Assembly: GCF_000336715.1 (NCBI RefSeq)
Contig: NZ_AOMF01000152.1
Location: 3,637-41,073, forward strand
Direction: 5' to 3'
Source: Halococcus thailandensis JCM 13552
GTDB lineage: Archaea > Halobacteriota > Halobacteria > Halobacteriales > Halococcaceae
Length of the DNA stretch: 37,437 nt
Shown: positions 12,486 through 20,840 of the stretch, in pieces
How the letters are laid out: the number at the start of each line of letters is the position of its first letter
Numbering within the stretch: position 1 is the stretch's first letter
Translations under genes and position numbers: made by a program
The notes under the pieces: generated by a model
The model's input: the letters and a program-made list of their open reading frames with translations, nothing else
Database searches by the model: none
Told to the model about the DNA's origin: nothing

Positions 12486-14786
12486 ATGGACGTCACTCGA
12501 AAGACGCTCGCGAAGATCCTCGTCGTGGTGTTCGTGGCCAACCTCGTCGTCATGGGCGCTGGCGCGCTCTACTCGTATCAGAACGCCCCGCCCATCCCGC
12601 AGGAGGTGGTCGGCCCGGACGGCCAAACGGTCGCCACCGACGAGCGGATCCAGGCCGGCAAGGCCACCTTCCAGTCGAACGGTTTGATGAACCACGGGTC
12701 GATCCTGGGCAACGGGGCCTATTTCGGCGAGGACTTCACCGCCGATGCGCTCGATCTCAAGACCCAGTATATGCAGGAGTATTACGCGAACGAGCGCCGC
12801 GATCAGTCCTATCGCTCCCTGTCTGACGCCCAACAGGCAGCCATCGACAGCCGAGTGACGAACGAACTCGACAGGGACTACGACGGCGGCCCGGTCGAAT
12901 ACTCCGCCGCCGAACTGTTCGCCCACCAGCAGGTCCGCGAGGAGTACGTCGACCGCTACGCGAACGGTGCGCGCGAGCGTGGCGTGCCCGCCGGAATGAT
13001 CGAAGATCCGGAGGACGCACGGCAGTTCGCCGACTTCGCGCTCTGGACCGCGTGGGTCTCCCACACCGATCGTCCCGGTGCGGACTACTCCTACACGAAC
13101 AACTGGCCGTACAACCCCGTCGCGGGCAACGTGCCTGCCGGTCCGACGGTCGTCTGGAGCGCCATCGCGATGGTCCTGCTCATCGCGGGCGCTGGCATCG
13201 GCGTCTGGCTCTACCACTCGATCGAACTCGCCGAACCCGAGATCGCCGGCATCGATATCCCCGACCCGCGCGAGGTCGATCTCCTGCCGAGCCAGCGCGC
13301 CGCGACGCGATATATCCCCATCGCCGCGTTGCTGTTCGTCGTGCAGGTGCTCTTCGGCGCGCTGCTCGCGCACTACTACGTCGAACGCGACGGCTTCTTC
13401 GGACTCGGCGACCTGCTCGGGATCGATATCCTCCAGTGGCTCCCCTTCGCCATCTCGAAAACGTATCACCTCGATCTCGCCATCCTCTGGGTCGCCACGC
13501 TCTGGATCGGTGCCGGCCTCTTCCTGCCCGGCTTGCTCACTGGCCACGAACCCGACCACCAGCGCACGCTCGTCAACGTGCTGCTGGGCGCGCTCGTCGT
13601 CGTGGTCGTCGGCGGGTTCGTGGGCGTCTGGCTCGGCTTCAAGGGCGTCATCGGCACCGACAACCCGCTCTGGTGGATCCTCGGCAACGAGGGCCTGGAG
13701 TACGTCGAGGTCGGACGACTCTGGCAGTTCGGCTTGCTCCTCGGATTCGTCCTCTGGACGATCCTGCTCTATCGCGGGTTCAAGCCCATGCTCGAACGCG
13801 AGTCGCGCTACGGGCTCGCCCACATGATCATCTACGCCGGCGGTTCGATCGGCCTGCTGTTCGTCGCCGGCGTGCTCTACACGCCACAGACGAACATGGT
13901 GATGACGGAGTTCTGGCGCTGGTGGGTCGTCCACATGTGGGTCGAGGGCTCCTTCGAGTTCTTCATCGTCGCCGTCATCGGCATCACGCTCGTCTCGATG
14001 GGGCTGCTGGAGAAGCGCTCGGCGGAGAAGGCCGTCATGCTCCAGGCGCTGTTCGTGATGGGGTCGGGCGTCATCGGTGCCTCACACCACTACTGGTGGG
14101 TCGGATTGCCCGACGTCTGGATCCCGTTCGGCTCGATCTTCTCGACGCTCGAACTCATCCCACTGATCCTCATCCTCTTCGAGGCGCTCGGGCAGTATCG
14201 CGCGCTCGCGACGAGCGACGAATCGTTCGCCTACCGACTGCCCTTCATGTTCATCATCGCCTCGGGGGCGTGGAACTTCCTCGGCGCTGGCGTGCTGGGA
14301 TTCTTCATCAACCTCCCGATGATCAACTACTACGAGCACGGCACCTACATGACGGTGGCCCACGCCCACGCGGCGATGTTCGGGGCCTTCGGCTTCCTCG
14401 CGCTCGGGATGGCCGTGTACATGCTCCGGCTCACCGTCGATCCCGATCGGTGGAACGAGCGCCGGCTCCGGTGGGCGTTCTGGCTCTGGAACGCCGGTCT
14501 CGCCATCATGGTGCTCATCTCGCTGCTGCCGATCGGCTTCCTCCAGCTCGAGACCGCGTTCACGCAGGGCTACGACGCCGCGCGCTCGCTGGCCTTCTAC
14601 AATGGCGATCTCGTCCAACTGCTGTTCTGGGCACGGTTCCCCGGCGACACGCTGTTGATCCTCGGGACGGTCGTCTTCGCCTACGACGTGATCCGCAAGC
14701 GGTTCGTCCTGCGGGAGACGTCGACCCCCGACGAGACTCCCGGCGGAACGATCCCCGATCGGATTCTCCCCGAGGACGACGACTGA
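12486..14786 (+). CDS. norZ: Quinol-dependent nitric oxide reductase (qNor)
   Basis: Protein of 766 residues, the size expected for single-subunit qNor. After one N-terminal membrane helix (about 5-30) comes the extracytoplasmic cytochrome-c-like domain without heme-binding Cys (GKATFQSNGLMNHGSILGNG region), then about 13 helices. Heme and FeB ligands are visible as SKTYHLDL, WWVVHMWVEGSFEFF (His plus the conserved Glu), GASHHYWW (HH pair) and VAHAHAAMFG (HAH). It reduces 2 NO to N2O with electrons from quinol; no norC is nearby, in line with this type. ATG 12486 gives the usual start MDVTRKTLAKI; a TTG at 12456 is possible. It is controlled by the shared upstream motif. Confidence 0.95.
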   Translation: MDVTRKTLAKILVVVFVANLVVMGAGALYSYQNAPPIPQEVVGPDGQTVATDERIQAGKATFQSNGLMNHGSILGNGAYFGEDFTADALDLKTQYMQEYYANERRDQSYRSLSDAQQAAIDSRVTNELDRDYDGGPVEYSAAELFAHQQVREEYVDRYANGARERGVPAGMIEDPEDARQFADFALWTAWVSHTDRPGADYSYTNNWPYNPVAGNVPAGPTVVWSAIAMVLLIAGAGIGVWLYHSIELAEPEIAGIDIPDPREVDLLPSQRAATRYIPIAALLFVVQVLFGALLAHYYVERDGFFGLGDLLGIDILQWLPFAISKTYHLDLAILWVATLWIGAGLFLPGLLTGHEPDHQRTLVNVLLGALVVVVVGGFVGVWLGFKGVIGTDNPLWWILGNEGLEYVEVGRLWQFGLLLGFVLWTILLYRGFKPMLERESRYGLAHMIIYAGGSIGLLFVAGVLYTPQTNMVMTEFWRWWVVHMWVEGSFEFFIVAVIGITLVSMGLLEKRSAEKAVMLQALFVMGSGVIGASHHYWWVGLPDVWIPFGSIFSTLELIPLILILFEALGQYRALATSDESFAYRLPFMFIIASGAWNFLGAGVLGFFINLPMINYYEHGTYMTVAHAHAAMFGAFGFLALGMAVYMLRLTVDPDRWNERRLRWAFWLWNAGLAIMVLISLLPIGFLQLETAFTQGYDAARSLAFYNGDLVQLLFWARFPGDTLLILGTVVFAYDVIRKRFVLRETSTPDETPGGTIPDRILPEDDD

Positions 14787-14889
14787 AGCCGGGATAGTCC
14801 CTCCCCACCTCCTCCGAGTGGTCCGTGTCGTGGGTTCTCGACCGGTTCCGTCCGACAGTATCAAGACGCCGGAACGAAACGGCGAACGT

Positions 14890-15540
14890 ATGAGTAGCGA
14901 CTCCGGCGAGCTGGACGGCGACCGTCCCGCGGGAACGGTCCGTCACGCACTCCGGGTCCAGTTCGAGCTCGGTTTCGAGGGCTCGTCGCCATGCCCGCTG
15001 CAGGAGTTCGATCGGTCGCCGACGGTTCTCGGCCAGCAACTGGTCGATGGGGACTGTCACGCGGACGTGCGGCTCGCCGACGACGGCGACAGCGATGCGG
15101 TGATCCACATGGAGAACGTGCCCGACGAGGCGTGTCCATGCCCGATTCTCGCCGCCCACGGCGCTGTCCCGAACATCACACGAGTGGCGGACGACCAGTT
15201 CCGCGTCGAATGCTATCTGCCGGATCGAGGGACGCTCGAACCGCTCGTCGAGGAGCTGCGTTCGGCCGTCGAACGACTCCGCCTTCGCCGGCTCCAGCAG
15301 CTCGATCATGCCGAGACGGGATCGGCGGAGCTCACGACGATCGATCTCTCGGTGCTCACCGAAAAGCAGCGCGAGGCGGCCGTGCTGGCCGTCTCCGCAG
15401 GCTACTACGAAACGCCCCGTCAGACGAGTCTCGGCGAGCTGGCCGACAGGCTCGACATCTCCAAATCGGCGCTGTCACAGCGGCTGACCGCCGTCGAATC
15501 GAAACTCGCTATCGCTGCCTTCGGCTCCACCGGACGATAA
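14890..15540 (+). CDS. HTH_10 regulator with N-terminal cysteines, NarO/DmsR-like
   Basis: Protein of 216 residues. The C-terminal HTH_10 domain (about 155-210) has LTEKQREAAVLAVSAGYYET then QTSLGELADRLDISKSALSQ. The N-terminal half has several Cys: SSPCPL, DGDCHAD, EACPCPIL and RVECYL. NarO and DmsR of Haloferax are HTH_10 activators with N-terminal cysteines thought to sense oxygen through a metal or cluster; this gene sits 100 bases after norZ and is the best candidate in the window to read the CGAA-N4-TTCG sites (inference). The start at 14890 (MSSDSGELDG) is preferred over 14818. No copy of the motif precedes it. Confidence 0.8.
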   Translation: MSSDSGELDGDRPAGTVRHALRVQFELGFEGSSPCPLQEFDRSPTVLGQQLVDGDCHADVRLADDGDSDAVIHMENVPDEACPCPILAAHGAVPNITRVADDQFRVECYLPDRGTLEPLVEELRSAVERLRLRRLQQLDHAETGSAELTTIDLSVLTEKQREAAVLAVSAGYYETPRQTSLGELADRLDISKSALSQRLTAVESKLAIAAFGSTGR

Positions 15541-16026
15541 ACCGCACCGGCACCGACCGTATCGGGACGATCTCGTCGCGGAACCGGTGAACGATACCCC
15601 CGAACGACCGATCCGTACTGATTGTCGTTCGTTTCCCTCCCTCACTCACACGACGTGGACGCGACCGTTCTATCTTAAAAGCCATCATTATACAGCGATG
15701 GACCCAGCAGGCCGAGTGGCAAACCGGGTCGTATGCAGAGATCGGATCGAAACCGACGATCGCCGGCGGAGAACGATATCGATGGCTGCACGAACGGATC
15801 CACTCCGCAGTTCCAACAGGTGGGATGATGGCCGAGATCGCCCCGAGGGGCACGGATACTGTCGGACGGAAGCGCGTGACGGTCGGAGTACGGAGATCCA
15901 CTACAACGAGCGACAGTGCGCCTCACGATTTCCGATCGGTTCCGTCCAGTATAGACCGACGTGAGAAACGAGAGTCATCGACGGCGAACCGATCCGTTCC
16001 CGGCTCCGAAGCGGCCACCAACTGAC
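15541..16026. other. Long intergenic region with a promoter-like element, no convincing gene
   Basis: A gap of 486 bases. A strong TATA-like element (CTTAAAAG at about 15674-15681) lies about 21 bases before an ATG at 15698, which opens an 88-codon frame ending at 15964. Its product is Arg-rich and unlike haloarchaeal proteins. An overlapping frame (from about 15700, WTQQAEWQTGSY...RYRWLHERIHSAVPTGGMM) looks more protein-like but lacks a start. The region may hold a decayed gene or a non-coding transcript. Confidence 0.35.
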
Positions 16027-16566
16027 ATGTCCTCGATAGCAAGCGATACGACGGCAGTCGAGCTGACGGACGGCCAGACGGCAACGCTCCGGCTACTGAT
16101 CGACTGCTACCGTGAACGCGACACCGCGGTCAAAGTGGAGACCGTGGTCGGGAGAGCCGAGCGAGATCCCACCACGGTTCGCAGTCAGCTGCGGAACCTC
16201 AAAGCGCTGCAGCTCGTCAGGGGGATTTCGGGCCCCAAGGGAGGCTACAAACCGACCGGGGACGCGTACGGAGTGCTCGATCGGCAGACGATGGACGACG
16301 TCGCAGCCGTCCCTCTCAGCCGGAACGGCGAACGGATCGAGCACGTGAACGTCGAGGAGATCGATCTCATCAGCGTCCGCCATCCGGAGCGCTGTCTCGC
16401 CGAGGTTCGGGTTCAGGGAGTAGTACGGGACGTTCGGGACGGCGATACCGTTACCGTCGGTCCAACGCCACAATCACGCCTTACCATCAGGGGGTCGATC
16501 GACGACGTCGATGGTGGTGTTCTGGTGATCGACGTCGAGAAGATGGACGCGCCTGCCAACGATTGA
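16027..16566 (+). CDS. Rrf2/TrmB-like winged-helix regulator
   Basis: Protein of 179 residues. The N-terminal half is a winged helix (ELTDGQTATLRLLIDCYRER, TVVGRAERDPTTVRSQLRNL, LVRGISGPKGGYKPTGDAYG), whose GGYKPT wing recalls Rrf2-type regulators. The C-terminal half (about 95-175) is a beta-rich ligand domain with VRHPERCLAEVRVQGVVRDV and VTVGPTPQSRLTIRGS. No three-Cys cluster motif as in IscR or NsrR is present, so an Fe-S sensor is unlikely. The ATG at 16027 is used; the 22 codons before it are not family-like. It faces the convergent reductase gene. The target genes are unknown; location suggests the anaerobic island. Confidence 0.7.
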   Translation: MSSIASDTTAVELTDGQTATLRLLIDCYRERDTAVKVETVVGRAERDPTTVRSQLRNLKALQLVRGISGPKGGYKPTGDAYGVLDRQTMDDVAAVPLSRNGERIEHVNVEEIDLISVRHPERCLAEVRVQGVVRDVRDGDTVTVGPTPQSRLTIRGSIDDVDGGVLVIDVEKMDAPAND

Positions 16567-16624
16567 GAAACAGTCGCGCCCGACCGATCGGGAGCGGCGA
16601 GAGTGACCGCCGATCGCTCGCGGC

Positions 16625-17362
16625 TCACAGGTCCTTGCCGCCGTTGACGTCGATCACCTCGCCGGTGATGAACGACGACTTTTCGCTCGCGAGAAAGCCA
16701 ACGACCTCGGCGACCTCCTCGACCGTGCCGAGGCGTCCGAGCGGCGTGTCCTCCGTGATGTCCTCCTGTAACCGTTCAGGAACGCTATCGAGCATGCTGG
16801 TGGCGATGAACCCCGGTGCGACGCAGTTGGCCGTCGAGCCCTCGTTCGCCAGCTCCAACGCCAGCGTCTTCGTGAATCCGAAGATCCCGCTTTTCGCCGT
16901 CGCGTAGTTGGCCTGGCCCATGTTGCCGCCCTTGCCGACGATGCTCGAAATGTTGATCAGGCGGCCCTCGTCTGCTGCGGCGATGTCGTCGTAGAACGCC
17001 TGCGTACTGTGAAAGGCTCCATCGAGATGGATGTCAAGGACGGTGTCCCACTGCTCGTGGCTCATCTCCGAAAAGAGGACGTCCTGGTTGATCCCCGCGT
17101 TGTTCACCACCACGTCGACGGGTCCGAACGCGTCGTGGGTCGCTTCCCGCATCGTCACCACTTCCTCCTGATCGGTGACGTCCGCCTGGACCGCGATCGC
17201 GCGACCATCGCCCGATTCGATCCGATCGACGACCTCGTTGGCGGCCGATTCCGACCGCCGGTAGTTGACCACCACGTTCGCCCCCTGTTTGCCGAAACAC
17301 TCGGCGATCCCGCGGCCGATCCCCCGCGACGAACCGGTCACCACACACGTCCGATCATCCAT
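16625..17362 (-). CDS. Short-chain dehydrogenase, 3-oxoacyl/acetoacetyl-CoA reductase (FabG/PhaB type)
   Basis: Protein of 245 residues with the full classical SDR pattern: nucleotide loop TGSSRGIGRGIA (about 9-20), ADVTD (60-64), NNAG (87-90), catalytic Ser 139/140 (INISSIVGKGG), and YATAK with Tyr 153 and Lys 157. The ending ITGEVIDVNGGKDL is typical of FabG/PhaB. An Arg-Arg after the second strand (NYRRSES) suggests NADPH preference. In haloarchaea, PhaB-type enzymes make (R)-3-hydroxybutyryl-CoA for polyhydroxyalkanoate, since fatty acid synthase is generally lacking. No other pha genes are in view, so the exact substrate is open. Confidence 0.88.
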   Translation of the reverse strand: MDDRTCVVTGSSRGIGRGIAECFGKQGANVVVNYRRSESAANEVVDRIESGDGRAIAVQADVTDQEEVVTMREATHDAFGPVDVVVNNAGINQDVLFSEMSHEQWDTVLDIHLDGAFHSTQAFYDDIAAADEGRLINISSIVGKGGNMGQANYATAKSGIFGFTKTLALELANEGSTANCVAPGFIATSMLDSVPERLQEDITEDTPLGRLGTVEEVAEVVGFLASEKSSFITGEVIDVNGGKDL

Positions 17363-17515
17363 ATGGTAGCATCAGCAACGCATTCGGTATGAAGATTGGG
17401 TCGGGACGGATGCAAGCATCGGGCGATCTCAACGCGGTTCTCGTGCCCGTCAGTCGGGCGAAATACCCGGTTCGAGCCACCGTTTCTCGCCACATCGTCG
17501 GCATCGCCAGACCAT

Positions 17516-17890
17516 TCACGGTGGGTGCGGGCGGGAGGACAGGCCGAACCGGTCCTCGACCGTCGTCCCCTCCGGCCGGAACGAATGGTGATGCAGCCGG
17601 CAGATCGTTTCGGAGACGTCCGCACCGGGGAGTGAGAGTCGCCCGCGGAGCGATTCTGCGCGAACCACGGTCAGCTCCAGAGCGAGATAGAGCAGCAGAC
17701 AGATCGCGGCCACACCGAGTGCCATCGCGTTCACCCCATTTCCAACGAGAACGGCGATCATACCGATGAATCCGGCCAGAATCCCCACCGCCGTCTGGCC
17801 GACCGCTACGAGTGTGTAGTATGGATCCGCTACCACGATTCGAGGCGTGTTTTCGACGATCCGGAATCGGAAATGACGTTTATCATCCAT
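17516..17890 (-). CDS. Small haloarchaeal membrane protein, unknown function
   Basis: Protein of 124 residues, not recognised. It begins MDDKRHFRFRIVENTPRIVV, followed by two hydrophobic helices (about 27-50 and 53-73) and a polar C-terminal tail of 45 residues containing LHHHSFRPEG. The tail should be cytoplasmic if the loop is outside. The reading frame has haloarchaeal codon use and starts with ATG at 17890, from a short AT-rich upstream region. Nothing nearby suggests a pathway. Confidence 0.6.
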   Translation of the reverse strand: MDDKRHFRFRIVENTPRIVVADPYYTLVAVGQTAVGILAGFIGMIAVLVGNGVNAMALGVAAICLLLYLALELTVVRAESLRGRLSLPGADVSETICRLHHHSFRPEGTTVEDRFGLSSRPHPP

Positions 17891-18099
17891 ATTTTTGTCA
17901 ATTATGCGCGGTCCGTTTGTTGGAGATCGTTCGCCGTCGAGTGCTGGGAAGCCGCCATCGCTGAGTACTGTTTGATCCCCTATCAGCGTAATAAATATAA
18001 CTACAACCGTCGATCACAGCAGGCACGGTCCGAACGGGGAAGATGCTTCCATCGCAGCATCGCTGTAATGGATGACGATCACGCGGGCCATCCACGTGG

Positions 18100-18139
18100 T
18101 TCTTTAAGTGATTCTGGCGACAAGGTAAAGATACGAGAG
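18100..18139 (+). repeat. 40-bp direct repeat, left copy
   Basis: TTCTTTAAGTGATTCTGGCG followed by ACAAGGTAAAGATACGAGAG. A second copy lies at 18956-18995 in the same orientation with 39 of 40 bases identical (A/G at the 12th base). The two copies frame the RNA polymerase epsilon gene. TTTAAG at 18103-18108 could act as a TATA box, but it is 111 bases before the gene start. The sequence GGCCC-N10-GGGCC follows directly at 18141-18160. Confidence 0.85.
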
Positions 18140-18218
18140 AGGCCCGTCGTGTTCTGGGCCGAAGATCGTTCGACACGGACGCATCTTTCAACTCGCAGCA
18201 GCTACTACCGTCCGAACC

Positions 18219-18932
18219 ATGCCCAACGGTGGAACCGCTCCACGGCCGACGTCCCAGTCCGATCGGGAAGAGATCGGTCGGTTGAGTCGCCGTCCCGGCG
18301 ATCGTACCGTCTCGCGTGCCGACCTCCAGCGCGACGAAACCACCCGCCGCTGGGGACTGGTCACGCCCAGCGCGACACGCATTGGACGTCCGGACTCGCC
18401 CGACGGCGACCTCAGTGAGAACGTCCGCCGCCTCCACGAAGAGCGTCACCCCGCGATGGAAGGCTACAGTCGGCGTGCCCACCGGCTCGAAAAGCTCCGT
18501 CTCACCCACGCACTCTGTGGCAGCCTCGGGCTGACGCCCTGGCAACGCGACCGCGCCATCGGTACGATGGTCGATCTCGATCTCACTGCCTTCGGCAGCC
18601 AGCGTGCCATCCCGAAAGTGGCGCTCGTCGTGATCCGCCACGTCGTCGATCGCGAGCGCGAACACCACCTCGGCCTCCACGACGAGGAGTGGATCGCCGA
18701 ACAGCCACCGGACCGGCTTGCCGACCTCTACGACCAGTTCCACTCGATCACCGACGACGAGCAGTTCACCGCGCTCTGCGAGCAACACGACCTCGACGTC
18801 ACGAATCTCAATCGCCTCCGGCGGACGCTGATCGACCAACTCGACGAACAGGACCTCCACGAGGCGGTCTACGGACGCAATCCCTACCGCGATCCGAGTC
18901 TTCCGGAGCTGACCATCGGCTCCTCGGCCTGA
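18219..18932 (+). CDS. DNA-directed RNA polymerase subunit epsilon (haloarchaeal)
   Basis: Protein of 237 residues that matches my memory of the haloarchaeal protein named RNA polymerase subunit epsilon. The first 50 residues are polar and disordered. The conserved core runs from about 50 to 150: RRWGLVTPSATRIGRPDSPD, YSRRAHRLEKLRLTHALC, LTPWQRDRAIGTMVDLDLTA and FGSQRAIPKVALVVIRHVVD. The remainder is mainly helical. Its function in the polymerase is poorly defined; parts resemble a cyclin-like or TFB-type helical fold, which is inference. It is bracketed by a 40-bp direct repeat, so the gene with its upstream region may have been inserted or duplicated as a cassette. Confidence 0.7.
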   Translation: MPNGGTAPRPTSQSDREEIGRLSRRPGDRTVSRADLQRDETTRRWGLVTPSATRIGRPDSPDGDLSENVRRLHEERHPAMEGYSRRAHRLEKLRLTHALCGSLGLTPWQRDRAIGTMVDLDLTAFGSQRAIPKVALVVIRHVVDREREHHLGLHDEEWIAEQPPDRLADLYDQFHSITDDEQFTALCEQHDLDVTNLNRLRRTLIDQLDEQDLHEAVYGRNPYRDPSLPELTIGSSA

Positions 18933-18955
18933 TCGATGAGCGAGAGACCCGGCCA

Positions 18956-18995
18956 TTCTTTAAGTGGTTCTGGCGACAAGGTAAAGATACGAGAG
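18956..18995 (+). repeat. 40-bp direct repeat, right copy
   Basis: TTCTTTAAGTGGTTCTGGCG followed by ACAAGGTAAAGATACGAGAG, 39 of 40 bases identical to the copy at 18100-18139 and in the same orientation. It lies 23 bases after the stop of the RNA polymerase epsilon gene and before a convergent gene, so no gene downstream on this strand would use it as a promoter. Confidence 0.85.
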
Positions 18996-19061
18996 GAGAC
19001 CTTTCGCGCTGGTCGGTGGTATTTTTCTCTCCTGGAACTGATGTCGGCGTGATCCGCTCAG

Positions 19062-19292
19062 CTACTCGTCGTTCATCGTACGATCGAGTTCCGTCCGAAC
19101 GAACTCCTCGGCGATGACCGTATAGCGGATCGATCCATCGGCTTTCTCGCGAACACAGGCGGTACAGTACGTCATCCGTCGTTTGGTGCCGTCTTCGAGA
19201 ACGTACTGCTCGGTTTCGCGCTCGCTGGAATCGCTCGATCCACAGTTCGGACACGCCGGAGGGTCCGTCGTTCTGTCACTCTCAGTACCCAT
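19062..19292 (-). CDS. Small zinc-ribbon protein
   Basis: Protein of 76 residues. Two CxxC knuckles are seen, CPNCGSSD (about residues 14-17) and TYCTACVREK (about 42-45), spaced as in a zinc ribbon; between them is YVLEDGTKRR. The C-terminal 25 residues are helical and charged. Start ATG 19292 gives MGTESDRTTD; the longer upstream frame is not family-like. It lies 28 bases after the PadR-type gene on the same strand and may be co-transcribed. The role is unknown; such ribbons bind nucleic acid or proteins. Confidence 0.72.
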   Translation of the reverse strand: MGTESDRTTDPPACPNCGSSDSSERETEQYVLEDGTKRRMTYCTACVREKADGSIRYTVIAEEFVRTELDRTMNDE

Positions 19293-19320
19293 TATAGTTG
19301 CTCCCGGAAATCGAGAACGA

Positions 19321-19602
19321 TCAGGCGTCAACAGCCACGTACTGGTCTTCCCACTCGCGGCGGGCCTCGATCTCCCGGCGACCACGCTGGGTCAGTCGAT
19401 AGTAGTTCGTTCGTTTGTCGAGCTCGCCCTTTTCGAGCAACCCCTTCTCGACGAGCGTGTCGAGATTGGGATAGAGCCGCCCGTGATGGATCTCCGTCTC
19501 GTAATAACCTTCGAGCTCGTCTTTGAGCTCGAGCCCGTTCGGTTCGTCCTCGCTGGCAGCCACGTACAGCAGGTCGCGCTGGAAGCCAGTCAGATCATAC
19601 AT
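19321..19602 (-). CDS. PadR-family transcriptional regulator
   Basis: Protein of 93 residues that is a bare PadR winged helix: MYDLTGFQRDLLYVAASEDE, LELKDELEGYYETEIHHGRL, YPNLDTLVEKGLLEKGELDK, RTNYYRLTQRGRREIEARRE. This short form is common in haloarchaea. PadR proteins are dimeric repressors of stress or drug-efflux genes; the target here is unknown. It starts at ATG 19602 and is followed on the same strand by a zinc-ribbon gene. Confidence 0.92.
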   Translation of the reverse strand: MYDLTGFQRDLLYVAASEDEPNGLELKDELEGYYETEIHHGRLYPNLDTLVEKGLLEKGELDKRTNYYRLTQRGRREIEARREWEDQYVAVDA

Positions 19603-19807
19603 ATCCCGGAGATGGTCATTCTATCAGTAAAATATATCGATATTCGGAAACGGGATGGGATGGCTCGTCCGACGCGAAGAACCGAGACCGGATGGCTCGC
19701 AGTCGTTCGTGTCGGCCCGCAATGCAGCATTCGCGAACATCGGAGCCGGCATCGCAGCGCTCGCACACGGTGCTTCGGAGAGATGGTCGATAGAAAATAC
19801 ACTCCGA

Positions 19808-20827
19808 TCAGGGCGGTTCCTCACCGCTCCACGGACCGGTCGTCGTTTCGTTGTGGAGTTTGACGCCACGGTGGAGCACCCCGCCGAGAACGGCAGCACC
19901 ACCGGCCGCTACCGCGAGCCCCTTCGGCCCGAGTCCGGGCACCACACCCCGTCCGACGACGATGGCACCGCGCATCCCCTTCTCACTGTGCGAGACGCAC
20001 TCGTATTTGCTCAGACCGTCACCGTCGAACGTCATCGCGAACTGATGGCCCGCCGTCGCCACCGTCTCGCTGCGATATCGCCCGTCCGTGTCGACGATAT
20101 CGTGTGGGCCCGTATCCGTGACCCACTCCCAGACGACGGTCGTCCCGGGATCGACGTGGATCGCGGGCGGGTCGAACGCGTACGGGCCACCGTTGCCCGT
20201 CGCACCGAGTTTTACGTTCACTTCGTCGGCTCCGGTCCGATCGACGACGCCCTCGTAGTTGCCCGTGTTCGAGAGCCAGCCGTCGAACGATCGAGGCGCA
20301 TCGCCGGCCCCGGTTGCGGAGGCGTTGGCTGTGCCGTCGTCGCTCTCCCCTCCGGCACCGCCACCGAGCGACGCGGTAGCGTCACCGACGACGACAGCCC
20401 CCTTCATCCCCATCGCCTCGTGGGGCGAACAGTAGTACCGATACACGCCCGACTCGTCGAAAGCGTGCTCGAACGTGGCTCCCTGATCGCTCTGCATCTC
20501 GCTCTCGAACGCGCCCGCCTCGGCGACGACGTTGTGGCTGCCGCCCTCCCCGTTCCACTTCCAAACGACGGTGGCTCCAGCGTCGATCCGCACCGCGGCA
20601 GGGCCGAACGCGAAATTGCCGCCGTTGCCCGTCGCGCCGACGGTGATCTCGACCGTCGACTGGCCACGCTGATCGGCGATCTCGGTGGCGTTCGAGACGC
20701 CCTCGAACCACGATTCGAGACCATCGGCCTGTGCGGCAGCCGGGTCGGCGAGCGCCCCGACGCCGATGGCCGTCCCCGCGAGAGCACCGAGGAACGCTCG
20801 TCGACTCGTTGATGTAGGTGGTGTCAT
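19808..20827 (-). CDS. Halocyanin with two blue-copper domains
   Basis: Protein of 339 residues. A Tat signal (SRRAFLGALAG, residues 8-18) is followed by two plastocyanin-like domains. Copper ligands are visible in both: His 98, Cys 133, His 136 and Met 141 in the first; His 242, Cys 277, His 280 and Met 285 in the second. The domains are joined by a Gly/Ala/Ser-rich linker (about 150-180). A C-terminal hydrophobic helix (about 300-320) probably anchors it to the outer face of the membrane. It starts 13 bases after nirK on the same strand, so it is the likely electron donor to nitrite reductase. Two sites may allow two-step electron relay. Confidence 0.92.
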   Translation of the reverse strand: MTPPTSTSRRAFLGALAGTAIGVGALADPAAAQADGLESWFEGVSNATEIADQRGQSTVEITVGATGNGGNFAFGPAAVRIDAGATVVWKWNGEGGSHNVVAEAGAFESEMQSDQGATFEHAFDESGVYRYYCSPHEAMGMKGAVVVGDATASLGGGAGGESDDGTANASATGAGDAPRSFDGWLSNTGNYEGVVDRTGADEVNVKLGATGNGGPYAFDPPAIHVDPGTTVVWEWVTDTGPHDIVDTDGRYRSETVATAGHQFAMTFDGDGLSKYECVSHSEKGMRGAIVVGRGVVPGLGPKGLAVAAGGAAVLGGVLHRGVKLHNETTTGPWSGEEPP

Positions 20828-20840
20828 CGTTCGCTCCCAG

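Noticed and set aside
12318..13934. Long minus-strand open frame (538 codons) opposite norZ
   Set aside because: Low-complexity charged product, no motif, and the plus strand encodes an unmistakable NO reductase.
10703..14228. CGAA-N3-TTCG look-alikes inside genes (for example near 10704, 11285, 12910 and 14219)
   Set aside because: The spacer is 3 rather than 4 and they lie within coding sequence; they reflect codon pairs such as GAA/GTT-TCG, not sites.
18100..18139. Left 40-bp repeat as the promoter of RNA polymerase epsilon
   Set aside because: Its TTTAAG is about 111 bases from the start codon and the identical right copy has no gene to drive, so a simple promoter role is not supported.
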